Shown piece by piece: positions 40,997-52,708 of a stretch of DNA of 64,000 nucleotides. The stretch is from Lates calcarifer (lineage: Eukaryota; Chordata; Actinopteri; Centropomidae). Location: assembly GCF_001640805.2 (NCBI RefSeq), contig NC_066837.1, positions 26,061,548 to 26,125,547 of the forward strand. The letters run 5' to 3'. The position numbers were made by a program, and so were the translations under genes. Position 1 is the first letter of the stretch, and each line of letters opens with the position of its first letter. The notes below the pieces were generated by a model. It was given only the letters and a program-made list of their open reading frames with translations. It searched no databases and was not told where the DNA came from.

Positions 40997-41036
<40 letters not shown>
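40861..41036. repeat. Compound microsatellite (AC)15 ... (AC)21-(TA)n-(TG)-(TA)n
   Basis: One AC tract at 40861-40890 and a second at 40939-40980, which runs directly into TATATATG TATGTGTG and a pure TA tract to 41036. Confidence 0.95.
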
Positions 41037-41039
<3 letters not shown>

Positions 41040-41884
41040 TGTTTGTTTGTTAATGAATGAATCCATTATCAATATCTGTCGCAGTCACTTTCCTTCAGCC
41101 AGGTTAGCTGGAGTGTGACTGGTCTACCTGTAAGCTGTCTGGCACCCCAGCTGCTTTATGTTAAGTAAACTCATGCAGCAACTCCCGCCCTAATGTGCTG
41201 CGATTGGCTAGTGGCACTGTAAATCTTAATACCTGCTAAACATTATCATGTTAGCATTGTCCTGAGCATACTGAAATGATGATGTTAGCCTTCATCTTAA
41301 AGATGGAGCTGTTAGCACTGCTGTTGACTCTTGACGTAAGAAACTCCCCCAAAACTAAATCAGTCAGTCTGGTCTGGTCTTAACAGACTGCAACAACAGT
41401 AGGTAGGTGGCAAAGCAGAGCACTCCTCTTCAAGGCTCTCTTCTGATATTTTGTAGAAAAAAAGAATAGAATAAAATCAAATAAAACAAGATCTAGCATT
41501 TATTCTTCTCGATGAGACATACTGAGCAATAAAAACCTGTCTTATGCTGGATTACCATTTTAATAGGCATTAAAAATAAAGCCAACTCTGACTGGCAGGT
41601 CAATGGGGTAAACTGCTTTTGTGACTTTGGCTATGACATAACACTAACTGGGTCTAAGGTTGTGTGTGTGTGTGTGGAGGGCTGTTGCAATGGGCAGCAT
41701 TAAATCAAGCTTTAACCTTCTTCTCAAATGAATATCAGCTGTCTTTAGTGGCTTTAAATACAGCACACCCCCATCAAAGGGTCAATCAGTAAACACTTGA
41801 GAACCCCAGGCCACCACCATGGTAACATAGGTCAGTTGTGGCAGGCTGTGGGATCTTAATGACACCAGTTATTGTGGTGCTGAA

Positions 41885-42178
41885 TGGCAAATGGACTTGT
41901 ACTTATATAGCGCTTTTCAAGTCATATCGAACCACTCAAAACGCTTTTACACTATACGTCACATTCACCCATTCACACACACATTCACTTGCTCTGCACA
42001 CAAAGGGCTCTAACAAATTCACACCTATTCACACACAGATGGCACACATCGACATGGGGCAACATGGGGTTCAGTATCTTGTCCAAGGATACTTTGGCAC
42101 AGGACTGGAGAAGCCGGGGATCGAACTGCTGACCTTCCGATCAGTGGGCGACCCGCTCTACCTCCTGAGCCACGTCAA
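41885..42178 (-). repeat. tRNA-derived SINE, family 2, inverted
   Basis: The minus strand reads cgtggctcaggaggtagagc, then an intact B box ggtcagcagttcgatccccg, ccaaagtatccttggacaag, and the 3' part gcgttttgagtggttcgata with agcgctatataagtacaag. It is less decayed at its tRNA head than the 26819 copy. Confidence 0.85.
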
Positions 42179-43016
42179 GGATTCTTGTCTAAATTTACGA
42201 ATGCAGGTCTATGTCTTCCTGTTCTAAAATAGATTGACCCATATCTTAAGTCAGCGGCCTTTTTAGGCCCTATACAACTCCTATCCATCTGTGTCAGAGG
42301 CATACAGTGACAACCTCATGCTGTCAAAAGGTCAGCTCTTGACATGTCATTAGTCTCTTTGTAGCATAGATAAAATATTCAGCTTATTATGCTAAGCTAA
42401 TGGGCCATCACTGAAGTGATTAGCACTGCAGGTACAGACTCATAATCTATGTCCCTGGGTTGTATTGTCGAATGAATTGGCCCTGTTTAAAGTAGCACAA
42501 GGCCATCTGCTGAAGATTATCTGCCCTTCAAAGCTTATGTTAGACTAAATTAGCTCACTGGAATGATCTGTTGGGGAATACAAAAATTATCAAGTAACTC
42601 CAAGAGGAGTATTGCTGCCTTCTCTGCTATTATTACCAAACAGTATAACATTATCTAATCTACAGTTATTAGAGAATAAAAAATGTATTTAAAGTCTAAA
42701 TTCAGAGAGAGGTATAAAAGTATAATGGCCAAAATACGCTAATGAAAACACAGGACAAATCTACCTTCATTCCATGTGCATTTGTTCAGCAACTAATCTA
42801 AATACTAATATAATTCACCAAAACAAAAGACAACACACACAGTAAATAGACAAACTTATCTAAATCAACAACTGCAGAACAAAATCTGTGAAGTTGTGTC
42901 TTGTGTGAATGAGGAAATTTACTTATTTAAACTTACTTATTAACATGACACTACCAATGATATTTGATATTCACATAAATACCACTTAATTAAATTGGTA
43001 ATTTGAACAAAATATG

Positions 43017-43022
43017 TTTATT
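43017..43022 (-). other. Candidate poly(A) signal of gene B
   Basis: AATAAA on the minus strand about 1 kb beyond the last-exon stop. It is the first perfect hexamer I found there. Confidence 0.25.
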
Positions 43023-44014
43023 CAAAAATATCTTAAAATCAAGCACATCACATGAAATGTTGGTCAACACTTGCTTACACCTTTAAAACAGGACTGATTT
43101 GGGTGAATGGGAAATCCAGCACCGTTTTGTGTAGTGAGCTGGAACAAAGCCTTTGCCCGACAGTGTCTGGAACATATCTATTCAAATGTTTGTAATTTTC
43201 CAAAGCAGACAATCCAGCATGTGTCTTTATACATGCTTGGATGACACTTAACACAAACTACTTGGTCTCAAGCTTGAGGGTCACTAAAAACTTACTTAAC
43301 CCTAGTAACACAGTATCAAGCCGGGCACATTGTTTTGGTTTTTATGTACTCAGATTTTAAAACATCAACATCTGAAGGTTCTATTGCTGCTGCAATACAA
43401 TGCAAGGAAATGCTGCTCAAAGCACCAAATGTACATTTTGAATCAGTACGGAGCTATGTTTCCTTCTTTTCCTTTGGTAGAGTGTGTTCTACAGTTAGTA
43501 GCTGAGTTTTTAAAATTTCATTTCAATGCTTTGAAGAACACAAATAAAATTACAATTTATCTCCAGTGTATTTGGGCTGCAACAGAAATCTCAGAGACAG
43601 ATACTTCAAAATCTCAGTAAACAAAACAGAACTGTCTGCATGGGTAGATACTACTAGGGAAGTTAATCTAATGATTGCAGTGTTATAATACTATATTATC
43701 CATTTAGGACTTAGGTCAATTATTAACTCTTTGAAAGTATGATACCTTTTGTATTTTGTGTGATCTCCAGTTTTTTGAGATAATCACCTTTTCATGTAAC
43801 TTTCAAAAGACAAAATATATTTACAACATACAGTATATTTACAGTGAAGGAAAATAAAAGTTTCTAAGAGTGAAAAATACCTCATCAGCAACCATTAGCA
43901 GTTAGCCACTTCAAGTGAAAACAACTTCAACTTGCAGTTTCTCTAAAAGGACGCAGTTATTAGGATCATAATAAAAAGCAGGCCAGCAGCTTAACAAAAG
44001 GAAAAAACAAAAGG

Positions 44015-44579
44015 TTACGATTCAGTCTGCAACATTGGCTGTAAGGCAACTCCATGTTGGTTATCATCACACTCAGCATCACTTCCAGCTTCGTCTTTGA
44101 TATTTTGTGGGACAGCATCTGCTGGTGATACAGTAATGTTATGTTTTACTTTGAAAATGTCCCACCTTTCAGGCAGCAGGCCATGGTTGAACATGAACAA
44201 AGCCAGTGCAGAAAAAAATAAGATGGTTATCAGGGTGCAGAGCATGGACACTGTTCTGATAGGGGACTTTTGGACATAGATGCCATTTTCCAACGTGCAA
44301 CCGGGAAGATGAAGAACAACAGGAAGCCCTACAGCGTTTTCTCCCAACAGAATCCTTACAGTCAACCCTATGACGTAGCCCGCCATGGCACCATAACCAT
44401 TTGTCACTTTAAAAAAAAGCACAGAGACGAGATGTGGGAACATAAGGGTGTAGGAAATGTCTGCTCCAAGAATCCAGAGGACCAGGGTGCTGTTGGTGTA
44501 GAACGTTATGGATGTCCCGACCAGACCAACCACCACCACTGTGACACGGAATCACCCATTGCATTTCATAGTCTGAAGC
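44015..44579 (-). CDS. Gene B terminal exon carrying a +1 frameshift
   Basis: Acceptor CCCTAG at 44581-44580. Codons 44579-44550 read ASDYEMQWVI in frame. One extra base then moves the reading to a frame that stops at 44409. The homologous frame, from about 44548 to the stop at 44015, encodes the expected GADISYTLMFPHLVSVLFFK helix, GYGAMAGYVIGLTVRI, a final helix and a short Asp/Glu-rich tail ending LQTES. Confidence 0.88.
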
Positions 44580-44688
44580 CTAGGGACATGGAGTCATAGA
44601 AAAGGAGATGCCTCATTATTCATTCATGTACCTGTGCTTTCCAGAATGGATTTGTGTGATTTGCTCACACCTCTAGACACACACTGGG

Positions 44689-45299
44689 CCCTATTTTATA
44701 CTCAGTGTGAAGCGGCACCAAGCTCTATGCGAAGTGTCTTTGCTAGTTTCAAACTGATGCAGTTATTGTTTTCTTGTTTCCATGTTGTTTGAATAGCAAA
44801 TGCACTTGTACCCATTTGAGCGCTCATGGGCATGTAGGTCTTAAAATGAGGTGTAGTGAGGCGCATTATCAGTGCATTGCTATCTTGTGGTCGCGGAAAG
44901 CAAGTCAATGGTGCAGTATTTCATGCATTGCATAACATTGCCAAGCATCATAGAAGTCTCCTGGTCATGAATGAGGACACCTTACAGGTCCGCAGAGGAT
45001 GTGATGCTGCACTGCATTTGTCAGTGCCAGTGAAGTCAAATATACCAGCAGCAGAACAGGCACAGAGAGAAGCTGGCAAGAAGCAGCTGGTGGGTTTTAA
45101 AGGGAATGGGAGATGACCCTCCCATGTTTTACTCTGATTCATGGATTTATACCATGTTATGTCAAAACACAGCCAGTATAATGCCTCTGAGCCATGCCCG
45201 CGGCTCTGCAACCTTTTTTTCAGAGGCTTTGGACACATCCTAAATGCAGTTGCACCAGTTGCTTTAGACCATGTGCTTAGACTGTTAAAATAGAGCCCA
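44689..45299. mobile_element. Non-autonomous DNA transposon (MITE) with terminal inverted repeats, in intron 7 of gene B
   Basis: The left end is gggccctattttatactca; the right end in inverse complement is gggctctattttaacagtct. This gives imperfect TIRs about 610 bp apart, flanked by ACT on each side as a possible 3-bp target duplication. The interior has no transposase. Fish genomes carry many such GGGCCCTATTTTA elements. Family (hAT or PIF-Harbinger) unresolved. Confidence 0.75.
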
Positions 45300-45342
45300 C
45301 TGTGCCGCTAAGCTACCACCATCAACATCTTGTACTCTTTAC

Positions 45343-45560
45343 CTGTTTACGCAGGACATTCTTGTAGATGTTTGACGAGAAAACAGAAGTTGCAGATAAC
45401 AAGCCAGAGTCTGTGGATGACATGACAGCAGCAGCCACAGCTCCAATTCCAATGATTGAGATGTAAGATGGAGTGAGGTATTGTAGGGTTAGGGGAAGGA
45501 CCAAACTGTGTTCACCACGTAAATGTGGAGGTGGAGAGCCGTACAGCGTCAGGTTCCAGT
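45343..45560 (-). CDS. Gene B coding exon 7
   Basis: Acceptor GTCCAG, donor CAG|GTAAAG, 218 nt, phase 1 to phase 0. Contains DWNLT (sequon at Asn303), [17 protein letters not shown], then [10 protein letters not shown] of the sodium-site helix. Confidence 0.92.
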
Positions 45561-46758
45561 CTGGACAAAAGAAATAATTGTTAAATTCTTGTAAAATTTC
45601 CCTACCAGAATACTATACCCATCAGCACAGTTTTGCTATTTAAGGCAGTTCTGTACCAAGTCAGACTTTACCAACTAAGGGAATTATGCAATTTTTACAC
45701 TAGATTATCATATAAATTAAAGTTGTGTATCAATTGATTTAGGACATGCTCTAAAAGCAACAGTTACATACTATTACCTCATAAAGTTGCAAATGTGTTA
45801 GTAAATACTTAATTATTAACACAACTAGCAGAAACACAGCATCATTAGCATTCATTTGGACTTTTAGCTGTTTGACTGAAACCCAGAAGGGAACTATCTA
45901 TCTCTTTACTTACTAAATGTTCCAATGTGGGCACCATTTTGTCTCCCTGCTTAGGTTCAAGTAGTGCACAGTGTTTATCAGAGCGTTTTCAGGGAAAACA
46001 ATTGCCTATTGTGGTTGTTAATAAGGTTGTTGAGAGCATTGAAAGTCAACCAAATTCAAATGCTGCACAGGGAGAACTATAAAGCTAGGTGATATTTTTT
46101 GTGGAGCCCCTTTAACATAAGACATTTATTCCACTGATAACATAAAACATTGAACTTCTGCATCTTAAAGTTATTACTTTTTCATCAAGTAAAGAAAAAC
46201 TCCATAGAACTGTGTGTATTTTGTTTCCCAACATCTTTACATAACAATCACAGGTTGTCAAAAGTATTGTAAAGTGTGAGTGCTCTAGTATGAGTAATAC
46301 TAACTGCTGATGCGACGAACACCTCTGTTTAATACTGATGAAATGGTTTGTGGGCGATCAAGAGGTAGGAGTATTTTACGGTAAATTGGGAAACAACATT
46401 CTCACAGAGAGCCCAGAAATGAGTGGTATCTTAGGACCTACACTATGTGAGTCTAGTTGGGTTTCTAGTAGTACTGCATATTGCCATACTGTTGGTCTGT
46501 TTGTGTAAACCCCAAGGGAAACCCCCAGGGGAAAGGGTGTTACCACGGACACTTGTAAAAGTAAGCTATACTCACATTAACCCTTGGTAATATATAGAGA
46601 CCATGCAATATGCAGATGAAGGAAAGCAACTAGTGCTGCTTTCTCTGCTTTACTGCAAAATGACTAACTATCAGTAATTTGTCCAAAGAAAACAAATAGC
46701 TACAGATCACAATGTGTCTATATTAAAGATCTGTCATTCTCTCTAATTCAATTCCCAC

Positions 46759-46912
46759 CTGTGGAGGCAGCGACAGCCCCGACCAAAATGGAGGGGATTC
46801 CCAGTATAGCAATGACAAGAGCAGCAGCGTAGCAAGTTAACTGGGCTGTTCGTGATGAGGAGGCAGACAGCGTCCTCTGGTGGAAACTCTGAAATGAGAC
46901 ACTGCCAAGACC
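46759..46912 (-). CDS. Gene B coding exon 6
   Basis: Acceptor TTCCAG, donor ACAG|GTGGGA, 154 nt. The family motif LGG-IPWQAYFQR here reads GLG-SVSFQSFHQR, so the central Pro-Trp is lost and the glycines are rearranged. The rest ([21 protein letters not shown]) is conserved. Confidence 0.9.
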
Positions 46913-47554
46913 CTGGAAAAAAGAGCAGGGGGGGAGGGGGTAGATGCATGCTAAATAAAGAGAAAGGTGAGGAAGACAAGGAAAAGAACTAGGAGACAAA
47001 CTGGTAGAGAGCATTTCTCCATCAGACTGAAGAAATATTTCTGTGAAGTTCAGGAAGAAACAAGGCTGTAAAGATATATACTGCTCTGACAAATTGACAT
47101 ATTTGCTCACTGTGATTCATCTATTCCCACTATACTTCTATTCAAGTGCTACAATCTGTCACAGAATGTGTTGTGCAAAAGGCAGCAAAACACTTTAGTA
47201 AGGTCACTGGTCCAACGCAGGGTTTACCTGCATGCATTCTGCATGATTGCATTCTTTAAGCTGTGAGAGGAAACTAAAGCAGCCACAGAAGAACTCAGCA
47301 TAGACTCACTGCTGACTTTCAGACCATAGACACCACATGTGTGAAGTAACAGTTCTAGCCATTGAACTGCAGTGTAGACCTATACCGTCACTATATACAG
47401 TATGAATGTGTTACACTTCTGACAGTACATGGCATCGTCATTTAGGGGCAGAGTGGGACTCACCTTCAGACTGGCAGTTAAATATGTAGAGTCTTCCACT
47501 ATTACAGGGTGGTAAAGAGGAAGAGGCGAGCTTTTCATTTTAAATACTATGTAT

Positions 47555-47781
47555 ACCCATCATCCTATAGATATTGAAGGATGAGGATCTGGGGAGTTTG
47601 GAGGCCAGGTCAACACCTTGGCCTCTTTGTCATGTTCTTCAAGACATTTCTGAGCAGTTTGTGTAACATCCAGATGAATGTCAGGACCCAAAGTTTTCCA
47701 GCAGAACACTGTATTGTAACAAGATGATCAATTTTATTCACTTCACCTGTCAGAGGTTTTAATGTTGTGACTGAACAGTGT
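47555..47781. mobile_element. Tc1/mariner remnant with internal deletion (intron 5 of gene B)
   Basis: Contains ggatgaggatctggggagtt, ttggaggccaggtcaacacc, tcttcaagacatttctgagc, then after a deletion catccagatgaatgtcagga, ttttccagcagaacactgta and the terminus ttcacttcacctgtcagagg ... gaacagtgta. The order matches a common fish Tc1-like element read antisense to its transposase. Confidence 0.7.
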
Positions 47782-48728
47782 ACATTTATTACAATTACAA
47801 GTTATATCAGCTTTGTTATATAGAACTGGAGAAAGTCAGTCTCCAAATGAACAACATCTCACAGCCGCACATGAGCATAAACTACCTGATGATCAATGTT
47901 GCCCAAGCCATCTGTTCTCAGTCCAGTTTTGTCTGCCTGTAACTGCTTGTATGACCACTTGCCTCCCCTGTAACTATCACCTGCCTGCTTTTGCCCTTTG
48001 GTTCTCTTTAACTGTTTGCATTGCCCTCACACTGCCTGCTAATTTATTTAGTAAAGACTGCTTTAATCAAGACTGCCTTGACAAAAGAAACCCAGTGTGC
48101 TGGGGCAACTCAAATTCACTTACAACAATCCTCTACATATTCAGGGAACCTCTCTGACATTCTCCCTTATCCACAGCCTTATTTTGGACCCATGGCTAGC
48201 TTATTTCAGTTGTATAAATAATACAAGGCATTGCTTGATGATTCTCCTGACTAAGAGAGAATAGACTCTACAGTTAGAAAGCACAGTTTTTCCTCACAGA
48301 GAAAATCTGATGTTAAGCTTCTACAATGATGTATTAATAGAGGATAAAGTCACTGAATGCTGGCACAAACTGGGGACAAAATCAGTAAGTACAGTGGGTA
48401 TTTCTAAATGGGTGGGGCTGTCCTCCGGTACACCAAATTGGGCAATTTATCAATAAAAATTAACAAACTTGAGCTTCTAGTGCTCTGGCCAGAACTAGCT
48501 TCCCTGTCATCAGCAGCAGAGCCACTGTTGCCAGGATGCGTGCATTAAAGAAAATGCTTATATTCTGTTCTGATGGTCTAATGTTGGGGGTTGACATCTG
48601 TCCATCTTTTCCCATGCAGAGGGGCTAAGACGAGCAGTGGGGGGGTGGGGGGGTGGACATATACTTGCCTAAAGGTTCAAGTCGTGTACGTCAAAAGGTA
48701 TGCTACTGATGATGAAAATTCAGCTTAC

Positions 48729-48872
48729 CAGCATTAGAAAGTCATCAATCCACTTCCAAACTTTGTCCTGCTCCAGAGTGCCGATCCAGGGTTCTTGAAA
48801 TGTGTGGTTGAAAGCAGTGTGGGCAATGTTTGCAGATGTAGGGCTGAGCAGAAGGAAGGGAACACACAGCCA
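48729..48872 (-). CDS. Gene B coding exon 5
   Basis: Acceptor TTGCAG, donor CTG|GTAAGC, 144 nt, phase 0. Encodes WLCVPFLLLSP, an extracellular loop with FQEPWIG, and the start of a helix. Confidence 0.91.
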
Positions 48873-49591
48873 CTGCAAACAGATATTGAAATCATCAGAG
48901 TGAAGACCATAGCACAACAAGTTGGAAATTTTGTCAGATGGTAAACTGAAATATGACCTAGGAACATTCATGATTTCCTCCTTCTTTTTACTTTACTTTT
49001 CCGTTGACAGGGTCTATGTGCTTGTGAGTGTGTCTCCCATACTGCTAACTGCTGTTCAGGATTAACTGTATCATGGTACAATTTCTTAAAAGATTAAAAT
49101 TTTTTGCATTTTGCCTTTTACAGTAGAAACAGACAGGAAACATGGGGTGAAAGCAAGAGCTATGAACGCACAACAAAAGTTCCTAGCTGGAATCAAACCA
49201 GGGTCTTTGCAGTTACATGGTATGCTCCATAGGTCTTGGAGACTTTCCTGGATTGGGGTAAGTGTTTTTGTCATTTGCAATGTTTGCTCCCAGTAACTTT
49301 AAGGAGCCCTGTGTCAATTTTATTTTGTTAACTTCTTTAGACTGACAGTCACTAAAGTACAATAAACAAAGAAACAAGTTTATTTCAGGGGGTTAAACAA
49401 CTGTTAGTGGCTTAACTCTCTGGAACCCTAACCTTGTGAGAAAAAATACAAGGATTTTACCCTGGTAATTGAAATTAAAATGTCAGGTGGTGGAGCTTCA
49501 TATTCGATGTTAATATACTGTACACAGCTGTAACTACTGTACAGTATGTCTTCAAAATGAACGTGATTCTGTATAAGATGCTGTTACTCAC

Positions 49592-49740
49592 CAAACTGAA
49601 GAAAGCTAGAGAGAGCTGGATGACATCAGTGTAAGCCACAGAATAAAGGCCTCCTAACAAAGTGTAGACGATGGCCACAGCTGACGAGATCCAAGCAGAA
49701 TAAACATAGGGCAAGTCCAGTATCACACTCATAGTTGCTC
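49592..49740 (-). CDS. Gene B coding exon 4
   Basis: Acceptor TCACAG, donor TTG|GTGAGT, 149 nt, phase 1 to phase 0. Encodes MSVILDLPYVYSAW and the conserved [16 protein letters not shown] block. Confidence 0.92.
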
Positions 49741-49835
49741 CTGTGAGACAGACCCACAAACACAGATAGGCAAATTTAAATGCTAAACCACTGACTGAAA
49801 ATGTGTGTTTTTACTTGGTAGGTTGATGTGTTTAC

Positions 49836-49991
49836 CTAAGCCAAGCAGAGTGCAGGACACCCATAGCACATCCACCAGCACAGAGGGCAGTACTAGAGCG
49901 CCACTCAGTACTCTGCCATACTTAATCTGAAATGGGTCCATCATGGTGATATACTTCTTGTCCCTCATTGGCTTGGCAAAGAAGAGACCAC
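49836..49991 (-). CDS. Gene B coding exon 3
   Basis: Acceptor CACAAG, a weak pyrimidine tract compared with the others; donor TTAG|GTAAAC. 156 nt. Encodes LFFAKPMRDKKYITMMDP, then a membrane helix. Confidence 0.9.
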
Positions 49992-50280
49992 CTTGTGCAG
50001 TGGATGAGATATCAACTATTAATTTGTGTTTGACATTTTAATTGTACTGCAACTTGACAATGTTAAGTATATCAAGTTCACCAAAATGAAAACAATGTTC
50101 CTGTGTGTTCAGTGCTGTGCATTTTAGTGTAGCTGATTTAGTTTGCTGTAAGGGACATAAAATGAATAACATTTAGAAAACATCATTTAGATCAAATGAG
50201 TCATACAGAAACAATGCATTTATGTCTGATATATAGATCAACACAGCCTCCTGTCTCTTATAGTGAACTATATGTCTTAC

Positions 50281-50394
50281 CTATTATGAAAGACACAGAG
50301 TACTGTATAGGCATAAGAGCCCATATCAAACCCATTTTAGGAGTGTACACTGCCTCAGCTATACCCAGGATAAAACCACCTCCGACCCACGTAG
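50281..50394 (-). CDS. Gene B coding exon 2
   Basis: Acceptor TCTGCAG, donor AATAG|GTAAGA, 114 nt, phase 1 to phase 1. Encodes [18 protein letters not shown] followed by MGLIWALMP, matching gene A exon 2. Confidence 0.92.
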
Positions 50395-50997
50395 CTGCAG
50401 AAAAATCACACACATACACAAATAAAATGCTTTCATCAGAGTATACTTTCCTGGAGGACGTCCCCATGTAATAATTTTAGTAATTCCAGACTAAAATTAT
50501 CAGCTCAAATCAGCTGCTACATGAGCCAAGATCACAAATCTGAGCATGCTGACATGAGATGACATTCGATAATGAGACAATTATACTATTATTATTATCC
50601 TATAATTTACTTTTGCTTCTTTTGTTGTCTAGAGAGAATAATATTTTCACAGGTTAACAAGATAATAAAACTGATCTAGGAAAAACTGTCTTTGCTGTAA
50701 TGTCAACTAAAACTCAAAACTTAAATGTCTTCAACAACACTGTCATCAGCTATTCTCTACCTGCTTTTGCAGAGCCTGTACATTGCACACTGTCCAATGT
50801 CTGTTTTAAATGTCTTTATTAATAATGGTTAAATAAAGAGAAAATTAATCTGTTGTCATAAGAAGGCAACTTTATTTATCTAGAAATAACAAGATAAATA
50901 ACTACATCGTGAAAAAATAATATATGACAAAATAAATTATGATAACCCATTATGATTACCTTCTATCAGCTGAGCTGAGTCCCACTGAACAACTTAC

Positions 50998-51181
50998 CAG
51001 TCATGGTGAAAACCCCAACCAGCAAGCTGATATTCCTGTCTCCAAGGAGCACCACTTCGGTCCTGTCTCCATGGCTCTTCCTCTCAGCCTGCCTGGACTT
51101 TCGGGCGGCCCACACCCCTGTCCCCAAAATAAGGATGTAGAACACCACCACCGCAACCACACCAGGGATATTCAGTGCCAT
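50998..51181 (-). CDS. Gene B coding exon 1 (residues 1-61)
   Basis: ATG at 51181-51179 in a strong Kozak context (ACCACCATGG). Starts [10 protein letters not shown] and ends VGVFTMT before donor CTG|GTAAGT. 184 nt, the same as gene A. Asn50 again occupies the position of CHT1 Asp48. Confidence 0.92.
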
Positions 51182-51205
51182 GGTGGTCAGCCACTATGGA
51201 GCACA
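51182..51205 (-). other. Gene B 5' UTR portion of the start-codon exon
   Basis: The minus strand shows a pyrimidine tract and acceptor TCTGTCAG ending at 51206, 24 nt before the ATG, so a non-coding exon lies upstream. Confidence 0.55.
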
Positions 51206-52708
51206 CTGACAGACAGATCAGCTGAATGGATAACAAATACTGATACTGTATTTCGACCAAGAGTGTGTACGAACAAAGGTCACCAACAGAGTTGGGAACC
51301 TGATAATCATGTTTTAGAAGCACCACAGGTAGCGATATTGTTGATGTTGACCAACTTAACCTGCCAAGTTTGGCAAAGAAAAGGCAATGCACACAAAACC
51401 ATGATAGTGATAATTAATTTCAGAGTATCTCCAAGTATCTCTTTGTCCACACCATTTTAAGTACGCCTGATTCTGCTGCCACAACACTTCATGTAAACAT
51501 TCAAAGGTCATACAGATAACATTGGGGAAACATTTGTATTAGTGAGGTTTAATACTAACAGAGACAAAGGGACAGGGACACAGTGTGTCAGCGCGCTTGC
51601 AGTAGAAATGCAGTAGCTACAACACTTGAAACTAGGACAGTAAATGAGGGCAGTGGGTGAAATACCAAAACACACTTACCACTCACCACATAAAACTGGT
51701 TAAAAAGGCTTGCACTGACTTGCAGTCAGTGCACACTGACATAGCTTACAGTAAGCAGCACAGCCAGCAGAACTGCACAAAAATTCAGCTGCACTAAACC
51801 ATACCTCTGCAGCTGAGACAATTAACTAATTGGTCAAATGTAAGTAATTTATCAGACAAAAAACTCCAAACATTCTCTGGTGTCAGTTTCACCGGTGTGA
51901 CGATTTTCTGCTATTCACTGTTTATATGTCTTTGTTCATTTCTTGGGATTTTTAAAAATCCTTTTCACTATTTTCTTGGTTTATAGACCAAATAATAAAT
52001 CTTTTAATGGAAGAAGGTAACAGGCAGATGAAAAAATTAGGAAGATTATTGATAATTGCAGCTCTACATGCTGACTAAAGCTAAAGCTATCAAACCATTA
52101 CCATGTGTCACCGTTAGCAGGCAGAATTGACTCTACTACACTTTCTACACTAACTTTCAGAGATCGTTGTGAGAATGTACAATACACGTAAGTCAGTGTA
52201 AAATGATACATTTTAAAAACCTTTTAAGACCCAATTATCGCCGTAGAGTTAACTTCCTACAGTATGTAGATTGCATCTGGTATATATCTCATAATATGAC
52301 TGCATTTCAACACTCGGGGCCAAACGTTTACAACTTGTAGCTCGCTAACTTCTCCCGAAGTAGCCCATTACTGCTGAGCCACATGTTACCGAAGCCGCAT
52401 TGGGACTGTATGCCTTTTGAACAGCTCTGGTTCAAACTTATTTATCTGAGCTTCTGACGTAAATAAACTATTAAAATGACCCATACATCCATTATAATGA
52501 AAATAAGTTAGCAAACTGTTTGAAACACATATTTACGTTGGCTACTTTATAATTGTTTCGCAAGTAGCTAGCATTAGCTAAATAGCATTCCTTCCACCAT
52601 CCTAATAAGCAGTGACTTAATGACTTGAAAACAACTAAACAATTCGATTCAACAAATTTATTCATATTCTCTGGAGCAATGACTAAGGCAAAAGGACAAA
52701 AGTCTTAC

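Larger units (their letters stand above)
17300..43000. other. 27-kb gene desert between genes A and B
   Basis: I see no convincing exon here on either strand. Contents: dispersed repeats, listed separately, and many microsatellites; a G13 run at 21193-21205; pyrimidine-rich DNA at 24300-24500; an (AAAAT)n tract near 39510. Distal promoters or enhancers of gene A may lie here, but nothing in the raw sequence proves it. Confidence 0.55.
44015..51181 (-). pseudogene. Gene B: second SLC5A7-like transporter, 8 coding exons, frameshifted in the last exon as it stands here
   Basis: Minus-strand exons 51181-50998, 50394-50281, 49991-49836, 49740-49592, 48872-48729, 46912-46759, 45560-45343 and 44579-44015. 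Exons 1-7 give an uninterrupted 373-residue frame with the same lengths and phases as gene A. The last exon reads ten matching codons, through MQWVI, then has one extra base (GGAATC on the plus strand at about 44548-44552, where gene A has GGATC). The frame shifts and ends at a TAA at 44411-44409, giving about 429 residues instead of about 560 and losing roughly the last four helices. The rest of the exon stays open in the correct frame down to a stop at 44017-44015. No alternative splice can repair it, because that frame has a TGA just upstream (44554-44552). It is either an assembly error or a very recent lesion; the protein is otherwise a plausible Na+-coupled choline-family carrier. It keeps Asn50 and the DWN-L-T sequon at 301-305. 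Confidence 0.85.

Noticed and set aside
38352..41036. CRISPR-like array
   Set aside because: Only simple dinucleotide repeats; no spaced repeats, and the DNA is vertebrate.
44015..44579. Programmed +1 ribosomal frameshift as the explanation for gene B
   Set aside because: No slippery stop context as in antizyme genes is present, and paralogue A encodes the same segment without any shift.
44097..44599. Plus-strand open frames opposite the last exon of gene B
   Set aside because: Antisense shadows of the transporter exon.
47890..48130. A retroelement end or coding exon in intron 5 of gene B
   Set aside because: Pyrimidine-rich text with repeated CTGCCTG words vaguely like fish repeat tails, but no element ends or motifs could be supported.
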